DNA of 64,000 bases from Phymatolithon calcareum (Eukaryota > Rhodophyta > Florideophyceae > Hapalidiales). The position numbers were made by a program, and so were the translations under genes. Where the stretch lies: positions 1,178,001 through 1,242,000 of the forward strand of contig OZ345374.1 in assembly GCA_977006965.1 (NCBI GenBank), given 5' to 3'. The number at the start of each line of letters is the position of its first letter. The first letter of the stretch is position 1. The notes beneath the pieces are model-generated. The model saw only the letters and a list, made by a program, of their open reading frames with translations, did no database searches and had not been told where the DNA came from. Shown piece by piece: positions 43,391 through 55,211 of the stretch.

Positions 43391-44731
43391 TCAGAGTCTC
43401 ATCCAGAATGGCCGCGGCTCAGCTAGACACACAGAATGATCGTCTTCAAGCTTGTACACGAGGACCCCTCTCGGTGGCCTTTGAATCTTCTGGACTCCGG
43501 TGAGCATCGGCCTCGTGATGGAGCTCGGTGACGTCAGTGGCGATATTCTTCTTCTCTTATCATTCATAACTCCGGTGGGCGTCGGCGTCATGTGGCTGGC
43601 CGATGAGTCGAGTGGCGCTTCTGCTTTGCGCTTGTTTTTGGATTGCGGCTTCAACAGGGACACAGAATGACCGTGTTGGTGCTCCACACTGTGACCTTTA
43701 ACGATTGGAATCGGGCTGAACCGCTTGTCTCAAGTGGGCTTCGAGGTCATGTCGCTGGCCGATGAGTCTAGTGGCACTCCTGCTTTACGTTTGTTGTTGG
43801 ATCGTGGCTCAGAGATGCTCGCAACACGACTGTGTTTGTGCTCCACACTGAGGACCTCAAAAATTGGAATCGGGCTGGACCGCTTGACTGCAGTGGGCTT
43901 CGGTGTCATGTTGCTGGTCGATGAGTCAACTGGCGCTTCTGCTTTTTGCGTGTTGTTGGGTCGGGGCTCCGACAGGCTCACAGAATGACCGTACTGGTGC
44001 CCCAAGCCGAGGATCTTAACGATTGGAATCGGGCTGGACCGCTCGAGTGCAGTGGGCTTCGGTTTCATGTCGCTGGCCGATGAGTCGAGTGACGCTCCTG
44101 CTTTACGCATGTTGTTCGGTTGCGGCATCGACAGCCTTACAGAATGACTGTGTTTGTGCTCCACGCTGAGGATCTTAACGATTGGAATCGGGCTGTGCCC
44201 CTTGACTCCAGTGGGCTTCGGTTTCATGTCGCTGGCCGACGAGTCGAGTGACGCTCCTGCCTTACGCATGTTGTTGGATTGCTCCGAGAGGCTCACAAAA
44301 TGATCGTGTTTGTGCTCCACACTGAGGATCTTAACGATTGGAATCGGGCTTGGCCGCTTGACTCCAGTGGGCTTCAGCTTCATATCGTAGTCTGCTGAGG
44401 TGAGGAGCGCTATTGCTCTCCTCTTGTTCTCGAGTCGCGACTCGGACACGCTGACAGAGTGCTCGACTTGGTGGCGTGAGAAAACGAGCTCTTTCCGCGG
44501 AAGAGAGCGGGGCTTGGGAACAACGCTGGGAATCGTCGTTATATTCTAGACGGGCGAGGTGAACGCCGGTGGTCTTTTCTCGTCCTCGGATCGCAGTTTG
44601 CACCGGTACACGGAAGGATGGTCTTGACGTTCGACGGCGGGGAACTCTGTGGGCGGATTTTGGAGTTCAAGCCGGAAGGTGCTCTTCATTGTGGTGAGGT
44701 TGTGGAGTATTGTGGTCGCCGAGGGGCTCAT
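43391..44731 (-). pseudogene. Repeat-protein family, copy 3 (five units, two nonsense codons)
   Basis: From the ATG at 44731 one frame of 447 codons runs to the stop at 43391 and contains all family parts, with five full repeat units instead of three or one. It is interrupted only by TAG at 44546-44548, where copy 1 has TAC, and TGA at 43730-43732, where other units have GGA. There are no frameshifts. The TATA box is intact at 44798-44790. It lies directly downstream of the intact NKAP gene. It is either a very young pseudogene or a gene with stop readthrough; the former is likelier. Confidence 0.75.
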
Positions 44732-44860
44732 GGTTGCGGATGCTTCGTTCGGGGATTGGCTTGTTTCTGGTACTGGGTGCCGGCGGAGTACTTATATAGC
44801 GTTCGATGGAAAAGTGGGAGCGCCTCGAATCGATTTGAGGTGCTCACAGGTGAGGATCGA
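44732..44860 (-). promoter_or_regulatory. Conserved promoter of the repeat-protein family, copy 3
   Basis: TATATAAGT reads on the minus strand at 44798-44790, 59 bases before the ATG, within the same conserved block seen at copies 1 and 2. Confidence 0.65.
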
Positions 44861-45219
44861 ATTTATTTTGTGATAGTATTACGTGCGACGTGAAAGACGA
44901 CCGTGGCGACATTAGAGCGCTACGTTCAAAAGTGTACAATTTTATAGGGTGAAAATGCTGACAATTTTAAAACGAGATCGACAATACACGGGGTAGTGTA
45001 GACACTGAAACAAGTAATGCTGACAATGATTTGAAGAGAACGACAATACGCCGAATGCGGGAGGGGCATCCCCGGAATAGAAAAATACTAACATTAAGTC
45101 TTTTCCAGAAAGAGGAGGTTTGAGATGTACATCCTGTTTATAAAGTAAATGGTGCGCGTGGAGGGGAGGTTATGTGCACTACGCAGGGCCCTGGTGATCG
45201 ATAGAAAGCATTTAATCCA

Positions 45220-46542
<1,323 letters not shown>

Positions 46543-46712
46543 CTAGTTTGAAAAAATTAAAGAAAAATAAGAGTCTGGTTTCATTTCGACAACTGTAATT
46601 ACAATATCCTGACACCTAAACACCCTGAATAGGCCTCTGATCACTTCCTAGCCTACGTCTGAATCTAGTACGGCGATCGCCCACAACAAAATTGTTTCGA
46701 AAATGCCCGGAG

Positions 46713-47336
46713 CTACGAAGTTGCTGCCGCCCCATCGCTTCCGCCTTCCAAGTTTTCTGCATGCTGCGTAAGCACGTTGGCGAGTGTATTTCTGCCCGAT
46801 GCCGCGTCCAACGCGACCGCCAGTCCGCTCTTGCCCGCCTCCAGCGTGCGCACCAGCGGGACGCCCTGCTCCAGCGCGCCAACGAGAGCCGCAAATTGCG
46901 CGATCTCCCCTTCACTCGCGAGCACTTCTCTCCACGTATGTGCATGCACAAGCCGCTCTCCAAAGCGGCCGCCGACAAGCTCTGCATCCGTAAGAACCTC
47001 TTCCGCGCGTCTAACGACGTCAATGACCGACTCAACCTTGGTTCCGTAGACAACCGCGCACGGCGCGCCGCGAAACAGTTCTGCGATGCCTGTGAAACGC
47101 GTACGCATCGCTCCCTCGCGTGTTGCGCGCGGTGTTGCGTAGCGGACGCCGACATGTTCCGATAACTTGTCTGGTCCAAGTATGCGGAACTTCATGTTGG
47201 TGCGGCCCCAGCAGGTACCGCCGGTCAATTGCAGCACCGCGATATACGGATTGTCTGCGATTATCCGCTGCCATATGCGGATCTTGTATTCGGCGCGCAG
47301 GGCGCTTGCGGAAATCGCCATCGCGACGGGGCTCAC
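46713..47336 (-). CDS. Mitochondrial ribosomal protein uL10-like
   Basis: uL10 is the stalk base of the large ribosomal subunit. The 207-residue product has the family layout: a helix near the start (LRAEYKIRIWQRIIADNP), a strand with IAVLQL, a LFRGAPCAVVYG segment that matches the G-x-x-A-V strand, VVRRAEEVLTDAELVGGRFG (L-GG-x-G) and an ALVGALEQGVPLV helix. The N-terminus is short and basic. The mitochondrial location is inferred from divergence and length; plastid cannot be excluded. Confidence 0.65.
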   Translation of the reverse strand: MSPVAMAISASALRAEYKIRIWQRIIADNPYIAVLQLTGGTCWGRTNMKFRILGPDKLSEHVGVRYATPRATREGAMRTRFTGIAELFRGAPCAVVYGTKVESVIDVVRRAEEVLTDAELVGGRFGERLVHAHTWREVLASEGEIAQFAALVGALEQGVPLVRTLEAGKSGLAVALDAASGRNTLANVLTQHAENLEGGSDGAAATS

Positions 47337-48295
47337 GCTCCCGCGCAGGACATGGCTATCTCTGTGCTACGCGGCTAGAGAATCAATGATGGGACATGAG
47401 AATTGATTTCGGACACGTGTAATTTCCGACGACGGATGGGACACGTGGCATCTGATCTGAAGTAGAAACCGGATTGTATCTCGTTTGACGACCTGGAGCG
47501 AGTTGGAATAGTCTTGTCGGTTGCTCCCAGAACCTCTATTTGTTTATTCGACAAAAAAACATCCTCCGTACCTCTCGGGTTCTTCTTCATCTCTTCCCCG
47601 ACCAGTCATATATACAAAGGAAGAGACGTAGCAAGTGACTGGCCCATTCCTACTGTATCAGTTTCTCGGTTACGTTGCCGTTGTAGGAGGTCAAAAGGCG
47701 GCTAGTCATTTGAGGCGACAAGATGTGCTGCGTGCAAATGTGGAAGCGGAAGACAAAGGCTACGAAAAATGTGGGCGCGGTCAGCGGGATTACGGCATAA
47801 CACTACAGTAGATTTTTTCCGAATTGAGGCAAGAGCAGAGCTAGAAAACCAATGAGATTTTTTTGTTGCATTGAAAGCGATAATGCTGATTCGATATTGA
47901 GTTGAGGCGTTTTGCAAGGATTGACATTGAAAGCGGCTGACAAAAAGGCAAAGAAATAAGAGTTTAATTAGTTTCGCGCGTAGTGACCGAAGGCACGGAA
48001 GAAGTCCTCCAGAAAATTGGGCGGCGAGAAAAACGGGCGAAGAATGGAACGAGAAGGCAGCAGCAGTCTACAAATTGTGAACGAGCGATAAGTCTGTCCA
48101 AATATATTGAGCAATGATTGCGGTTACTGTCGGATGTCTTGCAGTGCATATTCGATAATACACACAAAGGTCAACGACAGATCGGTAAACAAGTAAAAAA
48201 CAGTTATCGAAAAACAAAAAAACTGCGACAACGGGTAGCAATACAGCGTGTGAAAGAGGGGCGGAAACGGTTGAGTAGCGTATGAAACAGTAGTT
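47337..48295. other. Intergenic, no recognised gene
   Basis: No gene or repeat was recognised; it holds the 3' end of the next minus-strand gene and the uL10-like promoter. Confidence 0.3.
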
Positions 48296-49615
48296 TCAGT
48301 TGTTATTGACGACGTTGAATATCGACATACTCGACGAAACTGGTCGTTGTGACGATGAGGCGGGAGCGCTGAAGGGACGTGACTTTTCAGGATCCGTTGA
48401 AGGTGACCTGTTCACATCGACGGGTTGCAACACACCCGGAGCACTGTGGCGATGCTCGGGACGCGCTTGAGGGTCGTGCTGATGCGAGCGGTACATCGGT
48501 TGAATGGGTGCAAATGTCAACGGCTCGACACGAGCATCGTAGGCAGGGGTGGCACCGGCACGCAGAGCGGTTTGCGCAAATACCATCAACTTGTCAGGTG
48601 AACGCGGACGCGTATCACTCATACGCGGCGGCGATTGATGCGGACGTAATTGTGCCGCATGATGATGCACGGGATGTGGAGATTGCGACTGATGCGGAGA
48701 AACAGATGGACGAGTGACTGGATGCGGCAAAAGCGGCGACTGCACGCGATGTGGCGACGGAATCGGCACAACCGTAGAACGAATTGGCGCCGGCATGCTA
48801 TGCGGCCTCGGATGCACCGGTTGCGCCGTCGGCAGTATCGGAAACGACTGTCTCAACTGCGGTGCATAATGCGTTGGTGCAATCAAAGTATGTTGCAATC
48901 GTTCCGTTTGTTGCGGCATCAATTCCCCTCGCCCCGTCTGGTGCACCGCATACGGCACCCCCGTAGCGCCCACCGCATGCACCGGACCCGTTTCAAGCGG
49001 AGCGATAGGCGTAGAAACTCTGCCCGACGATGACGATCTATTCTGCGCGGCACGAAGCTCTGCAAATACCGCTGCCGAATACGCGCCCCATCGTCCGCCA
49101 ACAGCCGCCTCCAAGTTTCGAAACGCGCGATCCACAACGGGGTTATACACGCGCAGGAAGCACAGTTGCTGCACAAATAGGGCGTTCTGAGCCTCGCTGA
49201 GGGGCGGACGATGCGGCGGAGGACGCGGAGAGGGGCGGATATCGAAGGCGGCCAGTTTATCGGCAAAGTATGCAGGGTCGCATTTGTGCATGTGATGATA
49301 ATAATTTCGGCCGTTCGTGGACACACTGCGATGACAGCGCGGACAGTCGCGCCAGCCCGCGTGCTTCTTGCGGTCGGATTCGGAGCGTTTGCGGCGGGAG
49401 ACGCCGCCCGAGAGTACGCCCGGCGGCTGCTTTCCCATCCCTGCAGCCCCCCGTCTTCGGCACGGCCGGACGGTTGCAGCGGCATGGGGTGCGGGCACAC
49501 ACATTGGTTTCGTACCGACACGTATGATTGGAGACGGTATGACAGGCGGGACTGTGGGCGGGAATGGGCCATGGCGTACTCGTCGATTGGCGAAAGGCAG
49601 CTGTAAACGGGGCAA
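48296..49615 (-). CDS. Zinc-finger and Pro/His/Ser-rich protein, unrecognised
   Basis: The 439-residue product has a single zinc-finger-like motif, CPRCHRSVSTNGRNYYHHMH followed by KC, near residues 90-111, a possible C2H2 or C2HC finger. A helical stretch follows (NALFVQQLCFLRVYNPVVDR), then a long low-complexity tail rich in Pro, His, Ser and Gln. It resembles a transcription or RNA-binding regulator (inference). The start may be the internal Met at 49438, as the first 59 residues are Pro/Arg-rich and unconvincing. No intron is needed. Confidence 0.6.
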   Translation of the reverse strand: MPRLQLPFANRRVRHGPFPPTVPPVIPSPIIRVGTKPMCVPAPHAAATVRPCRRRGAAGMGKQPPGVLSGGVSRRKRSESDRKKHAGWRDCPRCHRSVSTNGRNYYHHMHKCDPAYFADKLAAFDIRPSPRPPPHRPPLSEAQNALFVQQLCFLRVYNPVVDRAFRNLEAAVGGRWGAYSAAVFAELRAAQNRSSSSGRVSTPIAPLETGPVHAVGATGVPYAVHQTGRGELMPQQTERLQHTLIAPTHYAPQLRQSFPILPTAQPVHPRPHSMPAPIRSTVVPIPSPHRVQSPLLPHPVTRPSVSPHQSQSPHPVHHHAAQLRPHQSPPRMSDTRPRSPDKLMVFAQTALRAGATPAYDARVEPLTFAPIQPMYRSHQHDPQARPEHRHSAPGVLQPVDVNRSPSTDPEKSRPFSAPASSSQRPVSSSMSIFNVVNNN

Positions 49616-51739
49616 TTACGTCATTTGCGCCGTGGTACGTGAAAAGGTGCCACGTTTCGTGCGTCCGTTCTCATGACGGCGCCGTGCATCGGCCTGACGT
49701 TCCCCGGACAGATTTGTGGTGCGGTGCACGGGGGTGTGGTTTTGAATGAGGGGGACGCATGGCGCCGTGTTTGCAACGTGGTCAGATGGATGCCGACCGG
49801 TTGTACGTAGCTGGTTTGCAGAATGTTCACCGCAGTTTTCTGTCCAATCAGTAGTACATGATGCGGAAAATAAACAGTGATTGGGCAACTTTTTGTGGTG
49901 AGAGTACGTCAGTTTTATGGCGGATCGAAAGACGGCGATGAAGAACAACGGGACAGCGATTCTATTCTTAAACGTATTGATGATCGTTTAATACTGGATG
50001 CATGATGCATCCAATCTCAAAGGAGATGCATCAAACAAACGTCGGGATTGGTGTTTCTGATCTCGCATGCCCCGCGTTTCACTGTGCTGCGTTGCAGCTC
50101 CCGCAGCGGCCCACAATGGTGCATTGAATCTGCCGGTCCGCGGGGCACCAAAATCGCTCTAAGCGCAGCAAGGGGAATGAGAAGGGCCGATGGGACGAGA
50201 ACGGGCTGACCCTTGTTATCAATAGCGCCATAGCGTTTGAGACTTACATCTATGGCATGCAGAAGTCCACTTCTGAGGACTATCGGCGTATCAAATAGTC
50301 CCGATTTAGCCACAGAACTGCTTCCTCTTTCAAACGCCAGTCTAAAAATAATTCCGCTCTGCTGCACCGCCTTCCACATTGTACCGAACTCCACTCCTGC
50401 TGCACTCCGGTGCAGAGTCGGTTTAAAATCGTACTGTACAGTTGTACAGTGCTGTACAGAGGCATTCGGCCTTCACAAGTCCGCCACGCACACCGCCGCC
50501 GACGGCGGACGTCGAGCAACACTCCAACAAGCAAAAAGCTGAAAATTGAACTGCTGGCGTGCGTGTACTGTACACGCACAGCAACGACGTTCGCCCTCAG
50601 CAGACGATCTGGGTATCCACTTCAGCGTCCTCGATCGCGTTCGCGAGGGGCAAAAAATATAAGCATCAGGCATGATGCCTAGTGTACAAATCTGCCGGCT
50701 GCATCCTATCCAATGCCTGTCCAATGCCGTGCGCTGTGTTGCTACGCGCCCACGTAAGCAACTTTCATGACGTAATTCAAACAGCGCTGTGATGAAAGCG
50801 CATGGGAAACACGCGGGCCGAGCTCGGCCCGACTTGAAGGCCGATAATTGAAAACTGAGCGCACGCGGCTCTCCTCGACTCCTCATATTCGCTCCGTTCC
50901 CACATCTGGTCCTCCATTTGCCCCGCAGTGACCCCCAGTTTCCTGCGGCGTTTCGTCTTCCCGGTCGGGCCAGCTGCGCATCGCTTTCAGCAGCCAACAA
51001 ACGTACAGTACTGTACTGTACTGTACGTTCATGAGGTTGTCGCATCACACGCCTGTGCGTCCGCAGCAATTCTTCCCGCAAACAAAATAGTGCGAGGTCG
51101 CCAGTGACTTATAATATACGAACAATCCTCATTTAAAACTGATTCTTCGTATTTTAATACACTGTACGAAGCTACTTTTTACACGTCGCGTCCCTTCATT
51201 ATGGATCATGGCTTTCTGGTTGTATCCCACAGTTAAAATTTCCCACAGCTGTGCTGCCGTGTGTACGATACTATTATCTTTCATGCCTTCTACATAGAAG
51301 ACGGCTGGGCGTTAGTCCTGTTAGCTATTTAAAAGCACGCTTCTTCTTTGTCTGAAGCTCGTTGCCTATCAAACCAATAGTCATGAATTCACGACACGCG
51401 ACTTCCCATGCGCGTCCACATATTGTATCCTCTACACTTTGCAGTGTGCGCCTCGTCAACCACAATGTTCTGTGCGACATGCTATCTGCGCATGCGCACC
51501 ATATCGCGCATTAGTGCAACTCAATGCGCCTGCACAAGAGTTTGTACTTTCACATGCCGCTATGACAACACTATAGTGTGACGACGTAACAGCCCAATGC
51601 AAAAGGTACCGTAGCATACATCCTAATGTCGCTGGTAGATAGGATGAAGAATTCTATTCGAATGTCGATAAAATGTCCTACCTGACAATTTAGCCACTCT
51701 TTTATAAAACGCTCTCTGCTTTTTTTTAAAATTACTTTC
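49616..51739. other. Intergenic with GTAC palindromes
   Basis: No confident gene. A 125-codon minus frame at 50017-50394 is open but unrecognised. Palindromes occur near 49993-50013 (TGGATGCATGATGCATCCA), 50431-50459, 50560-50577 (CGTGTACTGTACACG) and 51001-51028 (runs of GTACTGTACTGTAC). Confidence 0.4.
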
Positions 51740-52039
51740 TTGCCCGAGCAAAGAAAGCAATGGGCCCATTTACTCCACCCTCTGCTGTTGCGAAAGAAAG
51801 TAATTCATTCCCACTTGTCGCACAAGCGAATCAATAGCATTCCACATAGCACCTCTAATCTAAAGTTACTTAACCTGCGTCTGTACGAGGCAGACTGTAT
51901 GGCCTCACACATTGCCCACAACCCACACAGTCCACTGTCCTTGTGCTAATGCACAGCGACCAACAATGGTGGAAATATTCAAACGCACCAGGCGGTCATT
52001 GCATAGACGGACAAACCCTGCTGAAGTTTTTTTATTTGA

Positions 52040-52440
52040 TGATTTTGCTCTTGCGATATTCTCTAAGCTAAAGTCCTCTGGCTACTCAAAACGTTTTTGA
52101 TTCGTAATTCTCTCCCAACAAGAGCTCCTTTTTTATTCAAGTTTATTTAAAAGCCCCACAGACTTCCGAAGATATGGGTGAGGCTTCCTCTGATGCTACC
52201 TACCTTGTGCAGCTCACGAAACGCCCACTAGAATCGCGGACGGGAAAAATCAGGATTCAAAGTAATCATATCTCAGTCCTCTACAGGATTGCTGGTGCTT
52301 GGACTCGACCGCTTTTTGCCATGCCTCATACGAATCAATACAGGCCTTCCAACAAGAGCTCCTGTGAGTCTCTTGCACTCAAACTCAATTTCTGTACTCA
52401 TCTTCGACGACGTTAGAGTACGTTGCCTTCAGTAGGAATC
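52040..52440 (-). mobile_element. LINE family A 3' fragment, split by a second insertion
   Basis: 52056-52129 and 52349-52430 together match 55690-55815 of the LINE family A copy. They are separated by a 219-base insertion. Confidence 0.7.
52130..52348 (-). mobile_element. 5'-truncated LINE insertion with 15-bp target-site duplication
   Basis: CCAACAAGAGCTCCT occurs at 52115-52129 and 52349-52363. The insert starts with a T run (the tail of a minus-strand element) and then matches the LINE 3' end at about 53080-53285. Confidence 0.88.
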
Positions 52441-52844
52441 TTCATTGATCTGCCTTCTTCTTCCTTTTCCCATACCTTAATTGTTTCTTGTCTACTCCTC
52501 TTCTTCGTGCCAGATCCCTCCGGGACTTTCTGAAGGGCTTGTCGCAAGTCTTCATAAATCTTGATATATTCAATATCCTTCATTGCTTCCTTTATGTCCT
52601 CATCTCTTCAAAAGTACTCTTCTGTTTCTTCAAGGCGCTTTTTGTGTCTTACCAGGCTCAATGCAAACCTTTCCGCTTGATGACGTCTCCTCATCTTTGG
52701 TGGTCCCAGTCGGCACAGAACTCACATTCGGTCCCGGCAGTGTTCGGCATATTTTCCGAAAACATTCTTGTAGAACAAGCCCTCTGCCGACTCGATTGCC
52801 GAGAGCAATCGATTTGTCATTGGAGTCACGTGTAGCGCATCCTC

Positions 52845-53060
52845 CTATTTTGGGATAACTAGCAACTTAAAGATTCTGATGCATGTCTCCGGTTTGAATC
52901 CTCGAACATTCACTCCAAGCTCCCGAAGCTTATGTACACATCCTGCGGCATTTCGAACTCTTGCTATGGCCGTGTCATCCGTAACACCCTTGTTATTCAT
53001 GCTTACTCCAAGATACGAGAGCCTCCAGGCTTGATGCAGTTCTCGTCCCGCCAAGTAAAA
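52845..53060 (-). mobile_element. LINE ORF2 fragment (post-RT region)
   Basis: The minus strand reads LSYLGVSMNNKG and IRIFKLLVIPK, typical of the region after the LINE reverse transcriptase. The rest is missing or scrambled. Confidence 0.6.
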
Positions 53061-53069
53061 TTTTTTTTC

Positions 53070-55211
53070 CTTTCAAGTTTATTTAAAAGCCCCACAGACT
53101 TCCGAAGATATGGGCAAGGCTTCCTCTGATGCTACCTCACTTTGTGCAACTCACGAACCTTCACCTGTATGGCGGACGGGAAAACTCAGGACTCAAAGTA
53201 GTCCTATCTCAGTCCTCTACGGGATTGTTGTTGCTTGGATTCGACCACTTTTTGCCTTGCATTCTGAGGATTAATACAGGCCTTCTTCGTCCTCCATGCG
53301 TTCTATGAGTGTCTTGCTAAATAGTAAGAGCTCATCTAGCGCCTTTTCTGTTTCCAGTCGTTTTTCTCCTTCGAGTTCGTACCCTGCTAGCGTTCGTTCA
53401 AGTGTCTCCATATGCTCTCTGGCTCTGGTGCCGAATTCTTCAGTCATACTTTTTGTTGACACCTGTGGGAATCTGCCACAGGCATACTGCAGCGCGAGAT
53501 GTCTGTGCTTTACCTTGGGGAACTTGAGGATTTCTGGCAATTCTCTTGTCTTGTCGTATGGTATCTTTGTTCGTACTCCCGCCTGGGCTCGCGTCTGCGC
53601 GTGTCTCGCCGACGACAAATTGGGCACCAGAATTGTTACCCCCTTCCCGAATGGGAAGGTGCACTCAAGCTTTTATTTTTAGCCATCGCAGATCCAGCTG
53701 TTGAAGGACAGCTCTGCATTAGCGGCGTCGGCCGGAATCTAGGCTAGAGTAATTACCGCTTGGCAATTGCCATGAATGAAATGAAATTGAAATACAAGAA
53801 AACGCGGGAACAAAACAAATCATACTACTACACAAGTTGACAGAAAAATCGGGAAAGGGAATCTCCCCGACGGAAGATGATCTTCGATACTCGGGGTATG
53901 GAAGGTTGGTCGCTAACACAAGGGGCAAGGCATGTTGATGATTCCAGACCCAGGAGCTAGGCGGATCGGGAATAACGGCCGTTGCGGCCGAGCGCTGCCG
54001 CTGCCGCTATCCGGTGATGCATGAACTCCGCCACGACAACCGTGTCCCTGTTCTATCTTGATTTCCCTCGGCGCGGATGTGTATCGGCGTGAACAGTCTT
54101 TCTTTTCCGCTTCGATTCTAGGCGGTCTCCTTCCATTTCCAGAAATTTCGATCGAAGTGTTTGCGAAGATTGGTTTGTTTGGATATGCTTTACAGCTTCA
54201 CCGAACGGCTCTCTAGTCTCCATCGCAGCGATATCTTTCCTCGTGTATTGCCATTCATGGCTGTTTCTTCTTTCGGGCACTACATTTGAATACATACGTT
54301 CTTTCGCCTTGTTCCTTCTCAGCATTTTGAAGGCCAAGATTTCTCGTCGATGTGCGGCCGGCACAGGAGACGGAGCCTATCCGTCCTTCCTCGGGCCAGT
54401 GGCCCAAAAACTTGATTGAAGAATGTTGCTTCTACTTCCTTGATGGCATTTTGTACGTCTTCTGTCCAGGGCATTAAGTGCATTGCGTACTCCCAGCGTG
54501 GCTGTACTAGTGCCTTGTATATCTGAAGACACTTCTGTGTACTCAGCCCTTTCTTGAGCACTCCCAGTGTACGCAACTCGTACACGGCCGTCCTTGATTT
54601 CTTTAGTCGTTGCATCATTAACGTATCTGTGACTCATCCGGGGTCTAGGGATACTCCAAGGTACGTGACCTCCGGAACTTGTGCTAGTACCTTGCTCGCT
54701 AGCTTGAATGTCTTGCCCAATGTTTCCTCTGATTCGAGGACTTCGCTTTTCCCTTGTTTAGTGTTCCAAGTCATCTCTCGCCTTGTGCCCATTGCGTAGC
54801 TATATCCAATAGTCCTTGCAGTGCAGCGGGTGATTTCGCAGAGAGAAGAACATCGTCTGCGAAGAGGATAGCCGGTACTTCAGCCCAGGTTTTTGATGCC
54901 CGGCTCATTCGCTCTGCGAATTCATCCATGAAGATGTTGTAGAGGCTTGGACTGAGAGGGGACCCTTTTGGGACCCCCCTGTCCACTAGAAACCAGTTCC
55001 TGTTCACATCACCAATTGTTGCTACCCAGGATGGTGTCAAGAACGCCTCGGCCATTGCGCAGATCTCCTTGGGCCGTACTTGTCTCATTTCTTCACCAAG
55101 TGTACTCTCGGTACTGTGTCGTAGGCAGCCTTAAGGTCCAATACTGCTACACATCTCTGATCCTCTTTTAATAGCTCAGTAGCTCTTAGGATGGCCAGTT
55201 CAGTGCTCTTC
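53070..55211 (-). mobile_element. LINE family B, reverse transcriptase to 3' end, decayed
   Basis: On the minus strand: CVAVLDLKAAYDTVPR near 55130, then LVDRGVPKGSPLSPSLYNIF and FADDVLL (54771-55088), then the post-RT KGLSTQKCLQIYKALVQPRW (54319-54618), a Lys/Glu-rich region and the 3' terminal sequence ending in AAATAAACTTGAAAGG near 53070. The YADD-type catalytic box is FADD. Frames are interrupted, and the 5' part is cut off where family E begins. Confidence 0.75.

Noticed and set aside
50473-51081. 202-codon minus-strand frame
   Set aside because: Arg/Cys-rich composition, no motif, and it spans GTAC palindromes; probably a chance frame in GC-rich DNA.
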